Below the pieces are notes generated by a model that worked only from the letters and a program-made list of their open reading frames with translations, did no database searches and was not told the DNA's origin. From Streptomyces albireticuli (GTDB lineage Bacteria; Actinomycetota; Actinomycetes; Streptomycetales; Streptomycetaceae), in assembly GCF_021228125.1 (NCBI RefSeq), contig NZ_JAJQQS010000002.1, forward strand, positions 1-64,000: a DNA stretch of 64,000 nt, in the 5' to 3' direction. Positions 1-7,591 of this stretch are shown here, piece after piece (the first letter of the stretch is position 1; each line of letters begins with the position of its first letter). The position numbers were made by a program, and so were the translations under genes.

Positions 1-797
1 TCTCCGCCCCCCGCTGCTTCGAGATCGAAGCCCGCCTGCGCGAAGCCCTCGACATCCCCGTCTTCCACGACGACCAGCACGGCACCGCCATCGTCGTCCT
101 CGCCGCCCTCACCAACGCCCTGCGCGTGGTGGAGAAGTCCATCGGCGACGTACGCGTCGTCATGTCCGGCGCCGGCGCCGCCGGAACCGCCATCCTCAAG
201 CTCCTCATCGCCGCCGGCGTCAAGCACGCCGTCGTCGCCGACATCCACGGCGTCGTCCACGCCGCACGCCCCGACCTCGTCGACGCCGGCCCCGAAACCG
301 CCCTGCGCTGGATCGCCGACAACACCAACCCCGAAGGCATCACCGGCACCCTCAAGGAAGCCGTCCGCGACGCCGACGTCTTCATCGGCGTCTCCGCCCC
401 CAACGTCCTCAGCGGCCAGGACGTCGCCGCGATGGCCGACGGCGCGATCGTCTTCGCCCTCGCCAACCCCGACCCCGAGGTCGACCCCGGCATCGCCCGC
501 CAGACCGCCGCCGTCGTCGCCACCGGCCGCTCCGACTTCCCCAACCAGATCAACAACGTCCTGGTCTTCCCCGGAGTCTTCCGCGGCCTCCTCGACGCCC
601 AGTCCCGCACCGTCAACACCGACATGATGCTCGCCGCCGCCCGCGCCCTCGCCAACGTCGTCGCCGAAGACGAACTCAACGCGAACTACATCATCCCCAG
701 CGTCTTCAACGACAAGGTCGCGGGTGCCGTCGCGGGTGCCGTCCGGGAGGCCGCGAAGGCCGCCGGCACGGCTGTGACGGGCACCACGACCGTCTGA
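1..797 (+). CDS. NAD(P)-dependent malic enzyme, 3' part
   Basis: C-terminal part of a malic enzyme (oxidative decarboxylation of malate to pyruvate). The frame is open from base 3 and the true start lies before the window. Visible signatures are FHDDQHGTA, a Rossmann loop SGAGAAGTA, FALANPDPEVDP and SDFPNQINNVLVFPG, all typical of the bacterial NAD(P)-binding half. About 264 residues are present of an expected 400-450. It ends 10 bases before a strong hairpin. Family assignment is secure; the cofactor (NAD or NADP) cannot be decided from this fragment. Confidence 0.93.
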   Translation, partial: SAPRCFEIEARLREALDIPVFHDDQHGTAIVVLAALTNALRVVEKSIGDVRVVMSGAGAAGTAILKLLIAAGVKHAVVADIHGVVHAARPDLVDAGPETALRWIADNTNPEGITGTLKEAVRDADVFIGVSAPNVLSGQDVAAMADGAIVFALANPDPEVDPGIARQTAAVVATGRSDFPNQINNVLVFPGVFRGLLDAQSRTVNTDMMLAAARALANVVAEDELNANYIIPSVFNDKVAGAVAGAVREAAKAAGTAVTGTTTV

Positions 798-806
798 CGA
801 CGGCGC

Positions 807-830
807 GTCGCGGGCCTCGGGGCCCGCGAC
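807..830 (+). terminator. hairpin terminator after malic enzyme gene
   Basis: Ten-base perfect inverted repeat GTCGCGGGCC / GGCCCGCGAC with a 4-base loop, starting 10 bases after the stop codon. No T tract follows, as is common in Streptomyces. Confidence 0.6.
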
Positions 831-1069
831 CTGCCCATAAGGTGTCGGGCAGAAATCAGCCGCGGAAATGCGGCTGTATCCGAGGCTGTGCCGCTTTCCG
901 TGTGACTCTCCAGGGTGCCGGATTGGCTTTCCCGCCACTGGTGGGGGCAGGATGCGTAACCGGGCGCGAGGGTCTGGCAACAGACCCGGGTCCGGGGACT
1001 GTCCGAGGGCCCTGGCAGCATCGGCTTCGATCTCACGCCTCATTGGCAAGAAGAACACGGGAGTACAAC

Positions 1070-1351
1070 ATGAACCGCAGTGAGCTGGTGGCCGCGCTGG
1101 CCGACCGCGCCGAGGTGACCCGCAAGGACGCCGACGCCGTCCTGGCCGCGCTCGCCGAGACCGTCGGCGAGATCGTCGCCAAGGGCGACGAGAAGGTCAC
1201 CATCCCCGGCTTCCTGACCTTCGAGCGCACCCACCGTGCCGCTCGCACCGCTCGTAACCCGCAGACGGGCGAGCCGATCCAGATCGCCGCCGGTTACAGC
1301 GTGAAGGTCTCCGCGGGCTCCAAGCTCAAGGAAGCCGCCAAGGGCAAGTAA
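1070..1351 (+). CDS. hup: HU family DNA-binding protein
   Basis: A 93-residue histone-like nucleoid protein. It begins MNRSELVAAL and carries the HU signature around GFLTFERTHRAARTARNPQTG, with the RNPxTG beta-arm tip that intercalates in the minor groove, and a Lys-rich end. Length matches the short HU of Streptomyces, without the long Lys/Ala tail of the second paralogue. The ATG was chosen because homology starts exactly there; the frame is open further upstream but has no HU-like sequence. It is monocistronic: a 270-base leader precedes it and a strong terminator follows. Dimerisation and non-specific DNA bending are family knowledge. Confidence 0.96.
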   Translation: MNRSELVAALADRAEVTRKDADAVLAALAETVGEIVAKGDEKVTIPGFLTFERTHRAARTARNPQTGEPIQIAAGYSVKVSAGSKLKEAAKGK

Positions 1352-1367
1352 GTCCCTCAGCGCGAAA

Positions 1368-1400
1368 GGGCGGCCACCCCACGGGGGTGGCCGCCCTTTT
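1368..1400 (+). terminator. rho-independent terminator of hup
   Basis: Perfect 13-base stem GGGCGGCCACCCC / GGGGTGGCCGCCC with a 3-base loop, followed directly by TTTT. One of the clearest intrinsic terminators in the window. Confidence 0.9.
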
Positions 1401-1594
1401 GGCGTGCCACGGCCTGGACATGGCCCATGACGGGCCTGTAAGGGCCCGTAGACGCGCGAAAGCGCCCGCACCGACCTCCGTGGTCGGTACAGGCGCTTAC
1501 GGGCCGTCAGGGCCGCGCCAGAGCTTCGCAGCTCAGAGCCGTCGTGGCCTCAGGCGCGGCCGCGGACCGGCCGCGGACCGGACAGGGTCGCGGC

Positions 1595-2935
1595 TCAGGC
1601 TTCCGCGCCGCCCGGCAGCTCGACGTTCGCACCGAGCTCCTTGAGCTTCTCCATGAAGTTCTCGTAGCCGCGGTTGATCAGGTCGATGCCGTGCACCCGG
1701 GACGTGCCCTGGGCGGCCAGGGCCGCGATCAGGTACGAGAAGCCGCCGCGGAGGTCGGGGATGACCAGGTCGGCGCCCTGGAGCTTGGTCGGGCCGGAGA
1801 CGACCGCCGAGTGCAGGAAGTTGCGCTGGCCGAAGCGGCAGGCCGAGCCGCCCAGGCACTCGCGGTAGAGCTGGATGTGCGCGCCCATCTGGTTGAGCGC
1901 GGAGGTGAAGCCGAGCCGGGACTCGTACACCGTCTCGTGGACGATCGACAGGCCCGAGGCCTGCGTCAGGGCCACGACCAGCGGCTGCTGCCAGTCCGTC
2001 TGGAAGCCGGGGTGGACGTCGGTCTCCAGCGCGATGGCGTTGAGCGAGCCGCCCGGGTGCCAGAAGCGGATGCCCTCGTCGTCGACCTCGAAGGCGCCGC
2101 CGACCTTGCGGTAGGTGTTGAGGAAGGTCATCATCGACCGCTGCTGGGCGCCGCGGACGTAGATGTTGCCCTCGGTGGCCAGCGCCGCGGACGCCCAGGA
2201 GGCCGCCTCCAGGCGGTCCGGCAGGGCGCGGTGGTTGTAGCCCGTGAGGGAGTCCACACCGGTGATCCGGATGGTGCGGTCGGTGTCCATGGAGATGATC
2301 GCGCCCATCTTCTGCAGTACGCAGATGAGGTCCTCGATCTCCGGCTCGACGGCCGCGTTGGACAGCTCCGTGACGCCCTCCGCCAGGACGGCGGTCAGCA
2401 GCACCTGCTCGGTCGAGCCGACCGAGGGGTAGGGCAGGCGGATCTTGCAGCCGCGCAGTCGCTGCGGGGCCTCCAGGTACTGGCCGCCCTCGCGCTTCTC
2501 GATGGTCGCGCCGAACTGGCGGAGCACCTCGAAGTGGAAGTCGATCGGCCGGCCGCCGATGTCGCAGCCGCCCAGGCCCGGGATGAACGCGTGGCCCAGC
2601 CGGTGCAGCAGCGGGCCGCAGAACAGGATCGGGATGCGCGAGGAGCCGGCGTGCGCGTCGATGTCGGCGACGTTGGCGCTCTCCACATGGGAGGGGTCCA
2701 TGATCAGCTCGCCGGGCTCGTCGCCCGGGCGGACCGTCACACCGTGCAGCTGGAGCAGACCGCGGACCACCCGCACGTCGCGGATGTCGGGGACATTGCG
2801 CAGCCGGCTCGGTCCGCTGCCGAGCAGCGCGGCGACCATGGCCTTCGGCACGAGGTTCTTCGCGCCGCGGACACGGATCTCGCCCTCGAGCGGGGTGCCG
2901 CCGTGGACAAGCAGTACATCGTCAGGGCCGGTCAT
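1595..2935 (-). CDS. murA: UDP-N-acetylglucosamine 1-carboxyvinyltransferase
   Basis: MurA, the first committed step of peptidoglycan synthesis: it transfers enolpyruvate from PEP to UDP-GlcNAc in the cytoplasm. The 446 residues carry the RGAKNLVPKA substrate-binding segment (about residues 23-32) and the active-site loop GGCDIGGRPIDFHF, with the fosfomycin-target Cys at about residue 124 retained. The start at MTGPDDVL was preferred over upstream Met codons because MurA homology begins immediately after it. Streptomyces usually carry two murA paralogues; which one this is cannot be told from sequence alone. It converges on hup and diverges from the YqgE gene. Confidence 0.96.
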   Translation of the reverse strand: MTGPDDVLLVHGGTPLEGEIRVRGAKNLVPKAMVAALLGSGPSRLRNVPDIRDVRVVRGLLQLHGVTVRPGDEPGELIMDPSHVESANVADIDAHAGSSRIPILFCGPLLHRLGHAFIPGLGGCDIGGRPIDFHFEVLRQFGATIEKREGGQYLEAPQRLRGCKIRLPYPSVGSTEQVLLTAVLAEGVTELSNAAVEPEIEDLICVLQKMGAIISMDTDRTIRITGVDSLTGYNHRALPDRLEAASWASAALATEGNIYVRGAQQRSMMTFLNTYRKVGGAFEVDDEGIRFWHPGGSLNAIALETDVHPGFQTDWQQPLVVALTQASGLSIVHETVYESRLGFTSALNQMGAHIQLYRECLGGSACRFGQRNFLHSAVVSGPTKLQGADLVIPDLRGGFSYLIAALAAQGTSRVHGIDLINRGYENFMEKLKELGANVELPGGAEA

Positions 2936-3198
2936 GGATCTCGCGTTCCTGGAGTTGGGCAGGGGGGCAAGAAGAAAGGGTAATGCGACCGGAGGGCCCT
3001 CCTGTGTGCGTAAGGGGGCTACGGGTATGTCATGGCTTCGCAACAACACGCTGCGTTAATGGAATGGTCGCTACCGGTTATCTCCGTGGCCTCGCTTTCC
3101 CCTTTCCCGGTACCCCCTGCCCCGTTTCCGGGGTCCCATGTCCCGCCGGAGTGGTCGTCCACCCTCCGCAACGGCCCGAAATGCGGGATCATGTGCCC

Positions 3199-3804
3199 AT
3201 GTCCGAGGTGTCCTCGCTCACAGGACGGCTGCTTGTCGCGACACCGGCGCTCGCTGACCCGAACTTCGACCGTGCGGTGGTGCTGCTTCTCGACCACGAC
3301 GAGGAGGGCTCCCTCGGCGTGATCCTCAACCGCCCGACGCCGGTCGGGGTGGCCGACATCCTGGAGTCGTGGGCGTCCCTCACGGGCGAGCCGGGTGTGG
3401 TCTTCCAGGGCGGCCCGGTCTCGCTGGACTCCGCGCTGGGCGTCGGAGTGGTGCCGGGGGAGGCCCATGACAAGGGGGCGAAGGGGGAGAAGGGCGCCAC
3501 CACCGGGGACGGCCCGCTCGGCTGGCGCCGGGTGCACGGCGCCATCGGCCTCGTCGACCTGGAGGCCCCGCCGGAGCTGCTCGCCGCCGCCCTGGGCTCG
3601 CTGCGGATCTTCGCCGGGTACGCCGGCTGGGGACCCGGCCAGCTGGAGGAGGAGCTGGTCGAGGGCGCCTGGTACGTCGTGGAGTCCGAGCCGGGCGACG
3701 TCTCCTCGCCCGAGCCCGGACAGCTGTGGCGGGCGGTGCTCCGGCGCCAGCGCAACGAGCTGGCGATGGTCGCCACCTACCCGGACGACCCGAGCCTGAA
3801 CTGA
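3199..3804 (+). CDS. YqgE/AlgH family protein
   Basis: A 201-residue cytoplasmic protein of the YqgE/AlgH (UPF0301) family. It begins MSEVSSLTGRLLVATPALAD and keeps the family core FDRAVVLLLDHDEEGSLGVILNRP and VFQGGPVS. An insertion rich in Lys/Gly (about residues 95-107, DKGAKGEKGATTG) interrupts the core. A second in-frame ATG lies 18 bases upstream; the downstream one was chosen because the conserved N-terminus starts there. The biochemical role of the family is unresolved. The gene diverges from murA. Confidence 0.9.
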   Translation: MSEVSSLTGRLLVATPALADPNFDRAVVLLLDHDEEGSLGVILNRPTPVGVADILESWASLTGEPGVVFQGGPVSLDSALGVGVVPGEAHDKGAKGEKGATTGDGPLGWRRVHGAIGLVDLEAPPELLAAALGSLRIFAGYAGWGPGQLEEELVEGAWYVVESEPGDVSSPEPGQLWRAVLRRQRNELAMVATYPDDPSLN

Positions 3805-3936
3805 GCGCGTGGCCCCGGCCCGGACGCCGCCCGCCCGCACCCCGGCGGCCCGGCCGGCGGCGGCTCCCGCGACGGGCGGTGACAGGCGTGCCCGGGGAAC
3901 GGTCCCAGGCCCCGCCCCCCAGTACTCTTGGAAACC

Positions 3937-4230
3937 ATGAGCACTCTTGAGCCCGAGCGCGGGGCAGGGACCGGCACCCTCGTAGAGCCGACGCCGCAGG
4001 TGTCGCACGGCGACGGCGACCACGAGCGCTACGCCCATTACGTCCAGAAGGACAAGATCATGGAGAGCGCCCTCTCCGGATCGCCGGTGGTCGCCCTGTG
4101 CGGCAAGGTCTGGGTCCCCGGACGTGACCCGAAGAAGTACCCGGTCTGTCCCATGTGCAAGGAGATCTTCGACGGCATGGGCGCCGGCGGGGACAAGGAT
4201 AAGGGCGGCAAGGGCGGCGACAAGAAGTAA
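3937..4230 (+). CDS. DUF3039 domain protein
   Basis: A 97-residue conserved actinobacterial protein. The core HYVQKDKIMESALSGSPVVA is followed by ALCGKVWVPGRDPKKYPVCPMCKEIF, where one Cys plus a CPMC pair could form a small metal-binding knuckle (inference). The C-terminus is a low-complexity Gly/Lys/Asp tail. Start ATG 3937 was chosen over an ATG 9 bases upstream. Function unknown. A strong terminator follows. Confidence 0.88.
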   Translation: MSTLEPERGAGTGTLVEPTPQVSHGDGDHERYAHYVQKDKIMESALSGSPVVALCGKVWVPGRDPKKYPVCPMCKEIFDGMGAGGDKDKGGKGGDKK

Positions 4231-4300
4231 CCGGAGTTCTTCCCGGGCCTCCCTGCCCGGGCCCGTCCGGGCCCGTCCGGGCCATTTCCCCAGGATTCCC

Positions 4301-4341
4301 ACGGCCCCCGGAGCGCGAGACCGCGCTCCGGGGGCCGTTTG
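4301..4341 (+). terminator. terminator after DUF3039 gene
   Basis: Perfect 17-base stem ACGGCCCCCGGAGCGCG / CGCGCTCCGGGGGCCGT with a 4-base loop AGAC and a short T-rich tail. Confidence 0.85.
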
Positions 4342-4401
4342 CTCTTGTCCGGCGGGCCGGGCGCCCCTAGCCTCCTCTCAGTTGTGCACTGCGAAACGTG
4401 T

Positions 4402-4418
4402 GTTGCGCATACTGCAAC
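4402..4418. promoter_or_regulatory. candidate operator before the sugar-uptake operon
   Basis: Inverted repeat GTTGC-GCATACT-GCAAC located 25-41 bases before the lipoprotein start. Size and spacing suit a LacI/GntR/ROK-type repressor site. It does not match the DasR consensus. The cognate regulator is not in the window. Confidence 0.4.
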
Positions 4419-4442
4419 GCCTTTGACGTGGGAGGGGAGCCC

Positions 4443-5804
4443 ATGGCGTCGCTGTCACCACCACCCGCCCCGAGACCCGGCCGGGGGACCGCCCGAACGA
4501 CCCGGCCGCCCCGTACGGGCCGGGCCGCGCGGGCGCTCGGCCTCGTGGTCGCCGCGCTCACCGCGGCGGCCGCCTGCGCGCCCTCGACCGCCGTGCCCGG
4601 TGGCCGGGGCGACAAGGCCACCGGCACCCTGCGGGTCTGGCTCTTCCGTGAGGTCGACAACGCCCCCAAGGCCGCCGTCGTCGACCGGGCCGTCGCCGCG
4701 TTCACCAAGGACCGTCCCGGGGTGCGGATCGACGTCGCCTACATCCCGGTCGAGACCCGGGCCCAGCGCGTCAAGGCCGCCTTCAACGACCCGCGCAGCG
4801 CCCCCGACCTCATCGAGTACGGCAACACCGACACCGCCGGCTATGTGCGGGACGGCGGCCTGGCCGACGTCACGGCCGAGACCGCCGCCTGGGACGAGGC
4901 GAAGGACACCGACCCCGCGGCCCGCCGGTCGGTGACCGTGGACGGCAAGGCGTACGGGGCGCCCCTGTTCGTGGGCGTCCGGGCGCTGTACTACCGCACC
5001 GACGTCTTCGCGGAACTCGGCCTGCGCCCGCCGCGCACCCTGGACGAGCTGGCCGCCACCGCCCGCCGCGTCCACCGGGAGCGGCCCGGGCTCTACGGGC
5101 TCGCCGTCGGCGGCGCGTACACCTACGGCGCGCTGCCGTTCCTCTGGGCGCACGGCGGCGGCGTCGCGGAGAAGAAGGGCCGCGGCTACGTCTCCACGCT
5201 CACGGACGGGCGGACGAAGAAGGGCATCGCCGCCTGGACGGGCCTCTTCGGCGACCACAACTGCCCGCCGAGCAGCTGTGCGCAGATGGGCGGCAACGCC
5301 ACGGTCGAGTCCTTCGCCTCCGGAAAGGCGGCCATGGCCATCGGGGGCGACTTCAACCATCGTGCCGTGGAGAACGGCAAGGTGAAGGGGGCCTACGCGG
5401 TCGTACCGCTGCCCGGCGTGGCGGAGGGCGATATCGCCCCGGCCTTCGCCGGCGGGAACAACCTGGGCGTCCTCAAGAGCAGTTCCCACCGCACCCTCGC
5501 CGTGGACCTGATGAAGACGCTGGCCGGGAAGCGATCCCAGGCCGACCTCTTCGACGCCATGGGCTTCCTGCCCACTTTCACCGACGTCCGCGCCGCCGCG
5601 GCCCGCCGGCAGCCCTTCGTCCGGCCCTTCGTGGACACGCTCGACGCCGGTGCCCGGTCCGTCCCCCCGACGCCCGGCTGGGCCGCCGTCGACGCCGGGC
5701 AGGTGCTGCCCGTCATGTTCCAGGAGATCGTCAGCGGCCGCCGGAGCCTGGACGCCGCCGCGGCGGGCGCCGCCAAGAAGATGAACGCGGCGTTCCGGAA
5801 ATGA
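4443..5804 (+). CDS. ABC sugar transporter substrate-binding lipoprotein
   Basis: A 453-residue extracellular solute-binding protein (family 1, MalE-like). It has an Arg-rich N-terminus, a hydrophobic stretch LGLVVAALTAAAAC and a probable lipidated Cys45 in a slightly atypical lipobox (Ala at -3). The body has typical features: LRVWLFREVD, a domain-crossing APLFVGVRALYYRTD and a late MFQEIVSGRRSLD. A strong Shine-Dalgarno (GGGAGGGGAG) precedes the ATG. Its stop overlaps the next start (ATGA), so translation is coupled with the two permeases. The GH20 enzyme at the operon end suggests GlcNAc-containing oligosaccharides as substrate (inference). Confidence 0.92.
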   Translation: MASLSPPPAPRPGRGTARTTRPPRTGRAARALGLVVAALTAAAACAPSTAVPGGRGDKATGTLRVWLFREVDNAPKAAVVDRAVAAFTKDRPGVRIDVAYIPVETRAQRVKAAFNDPRSAPDLIEYGNTDTAGYVRDGGLADVTAETAAWDEAKDTDPAARRSVTVDGKAYGAPLFVGVRALYYRTDVFAELGLRPPRTLDELAATARRVHRERPGLYGLAVGGAYTYGALPFLWAHGGGVAEKKGRGYVSTLTDGRTKKGIAAWTGLFGDHNCPPSSCAQMGGNATVESFASGKAAMAIGGDFNHRAVENGKVKGAYAVVPLPGVAEGDIAPAFAGGNNLGVLKSSSHRTLAVDLMKTLAGKRSQADLFDAMGFLPTFTDVRAAAARRQPFVRPFVDTLDAGARSVPPTPGWAAVDAGQVLPVMFQEIVSGRRSLDAAAAGAAKKMNAAFRK

Positions 5805-6733
5805 CGGCCGCCGACACCCGCACCCACCCTCGTGGCCGCCGCACCGGCGCCTGGACGCCCTGGCTCTATCTCGCCCCCGCGCTCGTCCTCATCGGCGGCC
5901 TGCTGGTCTACCCCCTCTACCAGCTCGGCCTCATCTCCTTCCTCGAATACACCCAGGCCCAGGTCAGCGGCGGCGAACCCACCTCCTTCCAGGGGCTGGG
6001 CAACTACACCGAGCTCTTCCGGGACCCCCAGTTCCGGCAGGTCCTCCTCGCGACGGTCGTCTTCGCCGCCGCCTGTGTCCTCGCCACGCTCGCCGTCGGC
6101 TGCGCGCTGGCCGTCCTCCTCACCCGCGTACGGGCCCTGCCGCGGCTCGCGCTGATGCTCGCCGCCCTCGGCGCCTGGGCCACCCCGGCCGTCACCGGCT
6201 CCACGGTGTGGCTCTTCCTCTTCGACCCCGACCTGGGGCCGGTCGACGCGGCCCTGAGCGCGCTCGGCCTCTCCGGCTTCGAGGGCCACTCCTGGACGTA
6301 CGACCGCTACAGCGCCTTCGGGCTCGTCCTCCTCGAAGTGGTCTGGTGCTCGTTCCCCTTCGTGATGGTGACCGTCTACGCCGGCATCCGGGCCATCCCC
6401 ACCGAGGTGCTGGAGGCGGCGGCCCTCGACGGCGCCTCGCAGTGGCGGATCTGGCGCGGGGTCATGGCACCGATGCTCCGGCCGATCCTCGTCGTCGTCA
6501 CCGTCCAGTCCGTCATCTGGGACTTCAAGGTCTTCACCCAGATCTATGTGATGACCAACGGCGGCGGCATCGCCGGACAGAACCTCACGCTCAACGTCTA
6601 CGCCTACCAGAAGGCCTTCGCGTCCTCGCAGTACAGCCTCGGCTCGGCCATCGGCGTGGTCATGCTGCTGATCCTGCTGGCCGTCACCCTCGGCTACCTG
6701 AGGCTGCTGCGCCGTCAGGGGGAGGAGATATGA
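5801..6733 (+). CDS. ABC sugar transporter permease, MalF type
   Basis: A 310-residue inner-membrane permease with about six hydrophobic segments; the first is at residues 21-45 (LYLAPALVLIGGLLVYPL). The EAA coupling loop reads EVLEAAALDGASQWRIWRGV, the contact site for the ATPase. Start ATG overlaps the lipoprotein stop, and its own stop overlaps the next start. Together with the downstream MalG-type protein it forms the membrane pore. No ATPase gene is present, which is usual for Streptomyces sugar importers served by the shared MsiK ATPase. Confidence 0.93.
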   Translation: MTAADTRTHPRGRRTGAWTPWLYLAPALVLIGGLLVYPLYQLGLISFLEYTQAQVSGGEPTSFQGLGNYTELFRDPQFRQVLLATVVFAAACVLATLAVGCALAVLLTRVRALPRLALMLAALGAWATPAVTGSTVWLFLFDPDLGPVDAALSALGLSGFEGHSWTYDRYSAFGLVLLEVVWCSFPFVMVTVYAGIRAIPTEVLEAAALDGASQWRIWRGVMAPMLRPILVVVTVQSVIWDFKVFTQIYVMTNGGGIAGQNLTLNVYAYQKAFASSQYSLGSAIGVVMLLILLAVTLGYLRLLRRQGEEI

Positions 6734-7587
6734 CCGCCCTCCGGATTCGCCGTCCGTGGCGGCTCGCCGCGGAGGCCGCGGCCCTGCTGGTGGCCGCTGT
6801 GGTGGCCTTCCCGCTGTACTGGATGGTCCTCGCCGCCTTCAAGCCCGCGGACGAGGTGCGGTCGGCCGAGCCGCGCCCATGGACCCTGCGGCCTTCCCTC
6901 GACGCCTTCCGGCGCGTCTTCGAGCAGCAGGACTTCGGCCGTTACTTCCTCAACAGCCTGCTCGTCGCGGGGGCCGTGGTCCTCGCCTCCGGGCTCGTCG
7001 CCTTCCTCGCCGCCACCGCCGTGACCCGATTCCGGTTCCGTTTCCGGACGACGCTGCTGGTGATGTTCCTGGTGGCCCAGATGGTGCCGGTCGAGGCGCT
7101 CACCATCCCGCTGTTCTTCCTGATGCGGGACGTGGGCGACGCGGTGCCCGGCGTCGGGCTCAACACCCTCGGCTCGCTGGTCCTGCCGCACCTCGCCTTC
7201 TCGCTGCCCTTCGCGATCTGGATGCTGCGCGGCTTCGTCCGGGCCGTGCCCGAGGCGCTGGAGGAGGCCGCGTACCTCGACGGGGCGAGCCGCGCGCGCT
7301 TCCTGTGGCAGATCCTCTTCCCGCTCGTGCTCCCGGGCCTGATGGCGACGAGCGTCTTCTCCTTCATCTCGACCTGGAACGACTTCCTCTTCGCGAAGTC
7401 CTTCATCATCAGCGCCACGGAGAACTCCACCCTGCCGATGGCGCTCCTCGTCTTCTTCAAGGACGAGGGCAACGACTGGGGCGGCATCATGGCGGCGTCG
7501 ACCGTCATGACGGTGCCCGTGCTGGTCTTCTTCGTACTCGTACAGCGGAGGCTCGTGTCGGGCCTCGGCGGAGCGGTCAAGGACTGA
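6730..7587 (+). CDS. ABC sugar transporter permease, MalG type
   Basis: A 285-residue second permease of the importer. It has six predicted membrane segments and the EAA loop EALEEAAYLDGASRARFLWQ. The near C-terminal pattern FISTWNDFLFAKSFI is typical of MalG-like subunits. ATG overlaps the MalF-type stop (ATGA), and the GH20 gene follows after 4 bases, so all four genes form one transcription and translation unit. Confidence 0.93.
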   Translation: MTALRIRRPWRLAAEAAALLVAAVVAFPLYWMVLAAFKPADEVRSAEPRPWTLRPSLDAFRRVFEQQDFGRYFLNSLLVAGAVVLASGLVAFLAATAVTRFRFRFRTTLLVMFLVAQMVPVEALTIPLFFLMRDVGDAVPGVGLNTLGSLVLPHLAFSLPFAIWMLRGFVRAVPEALEEAAYLDGASRARFLWQILFPLVLPGLMATSVFSFISTWNDFLFAKSFIISATENSTLPMALLVFFKDEGNDWGGIMAASTVMTVPVLVFFVLVQRRLVSGLGGAVKD

Positions 7588-7591
7588 GGAC

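Noticed and set aside
1544..2983. Open frame of 479 codons on the plus strand opposite murA
   Set aside because: It lies wholly antisense to murA, whose family sequence and active site are unmistakable; long antisense frames are a by-product of high third-position GC.
4402..4418. DasR box before the GH20 operon
   Set aside because: The palindrome GTTGC-N7-GCAAC does not match ACTGGTCTAGACCACT and no better match was found in the leader.
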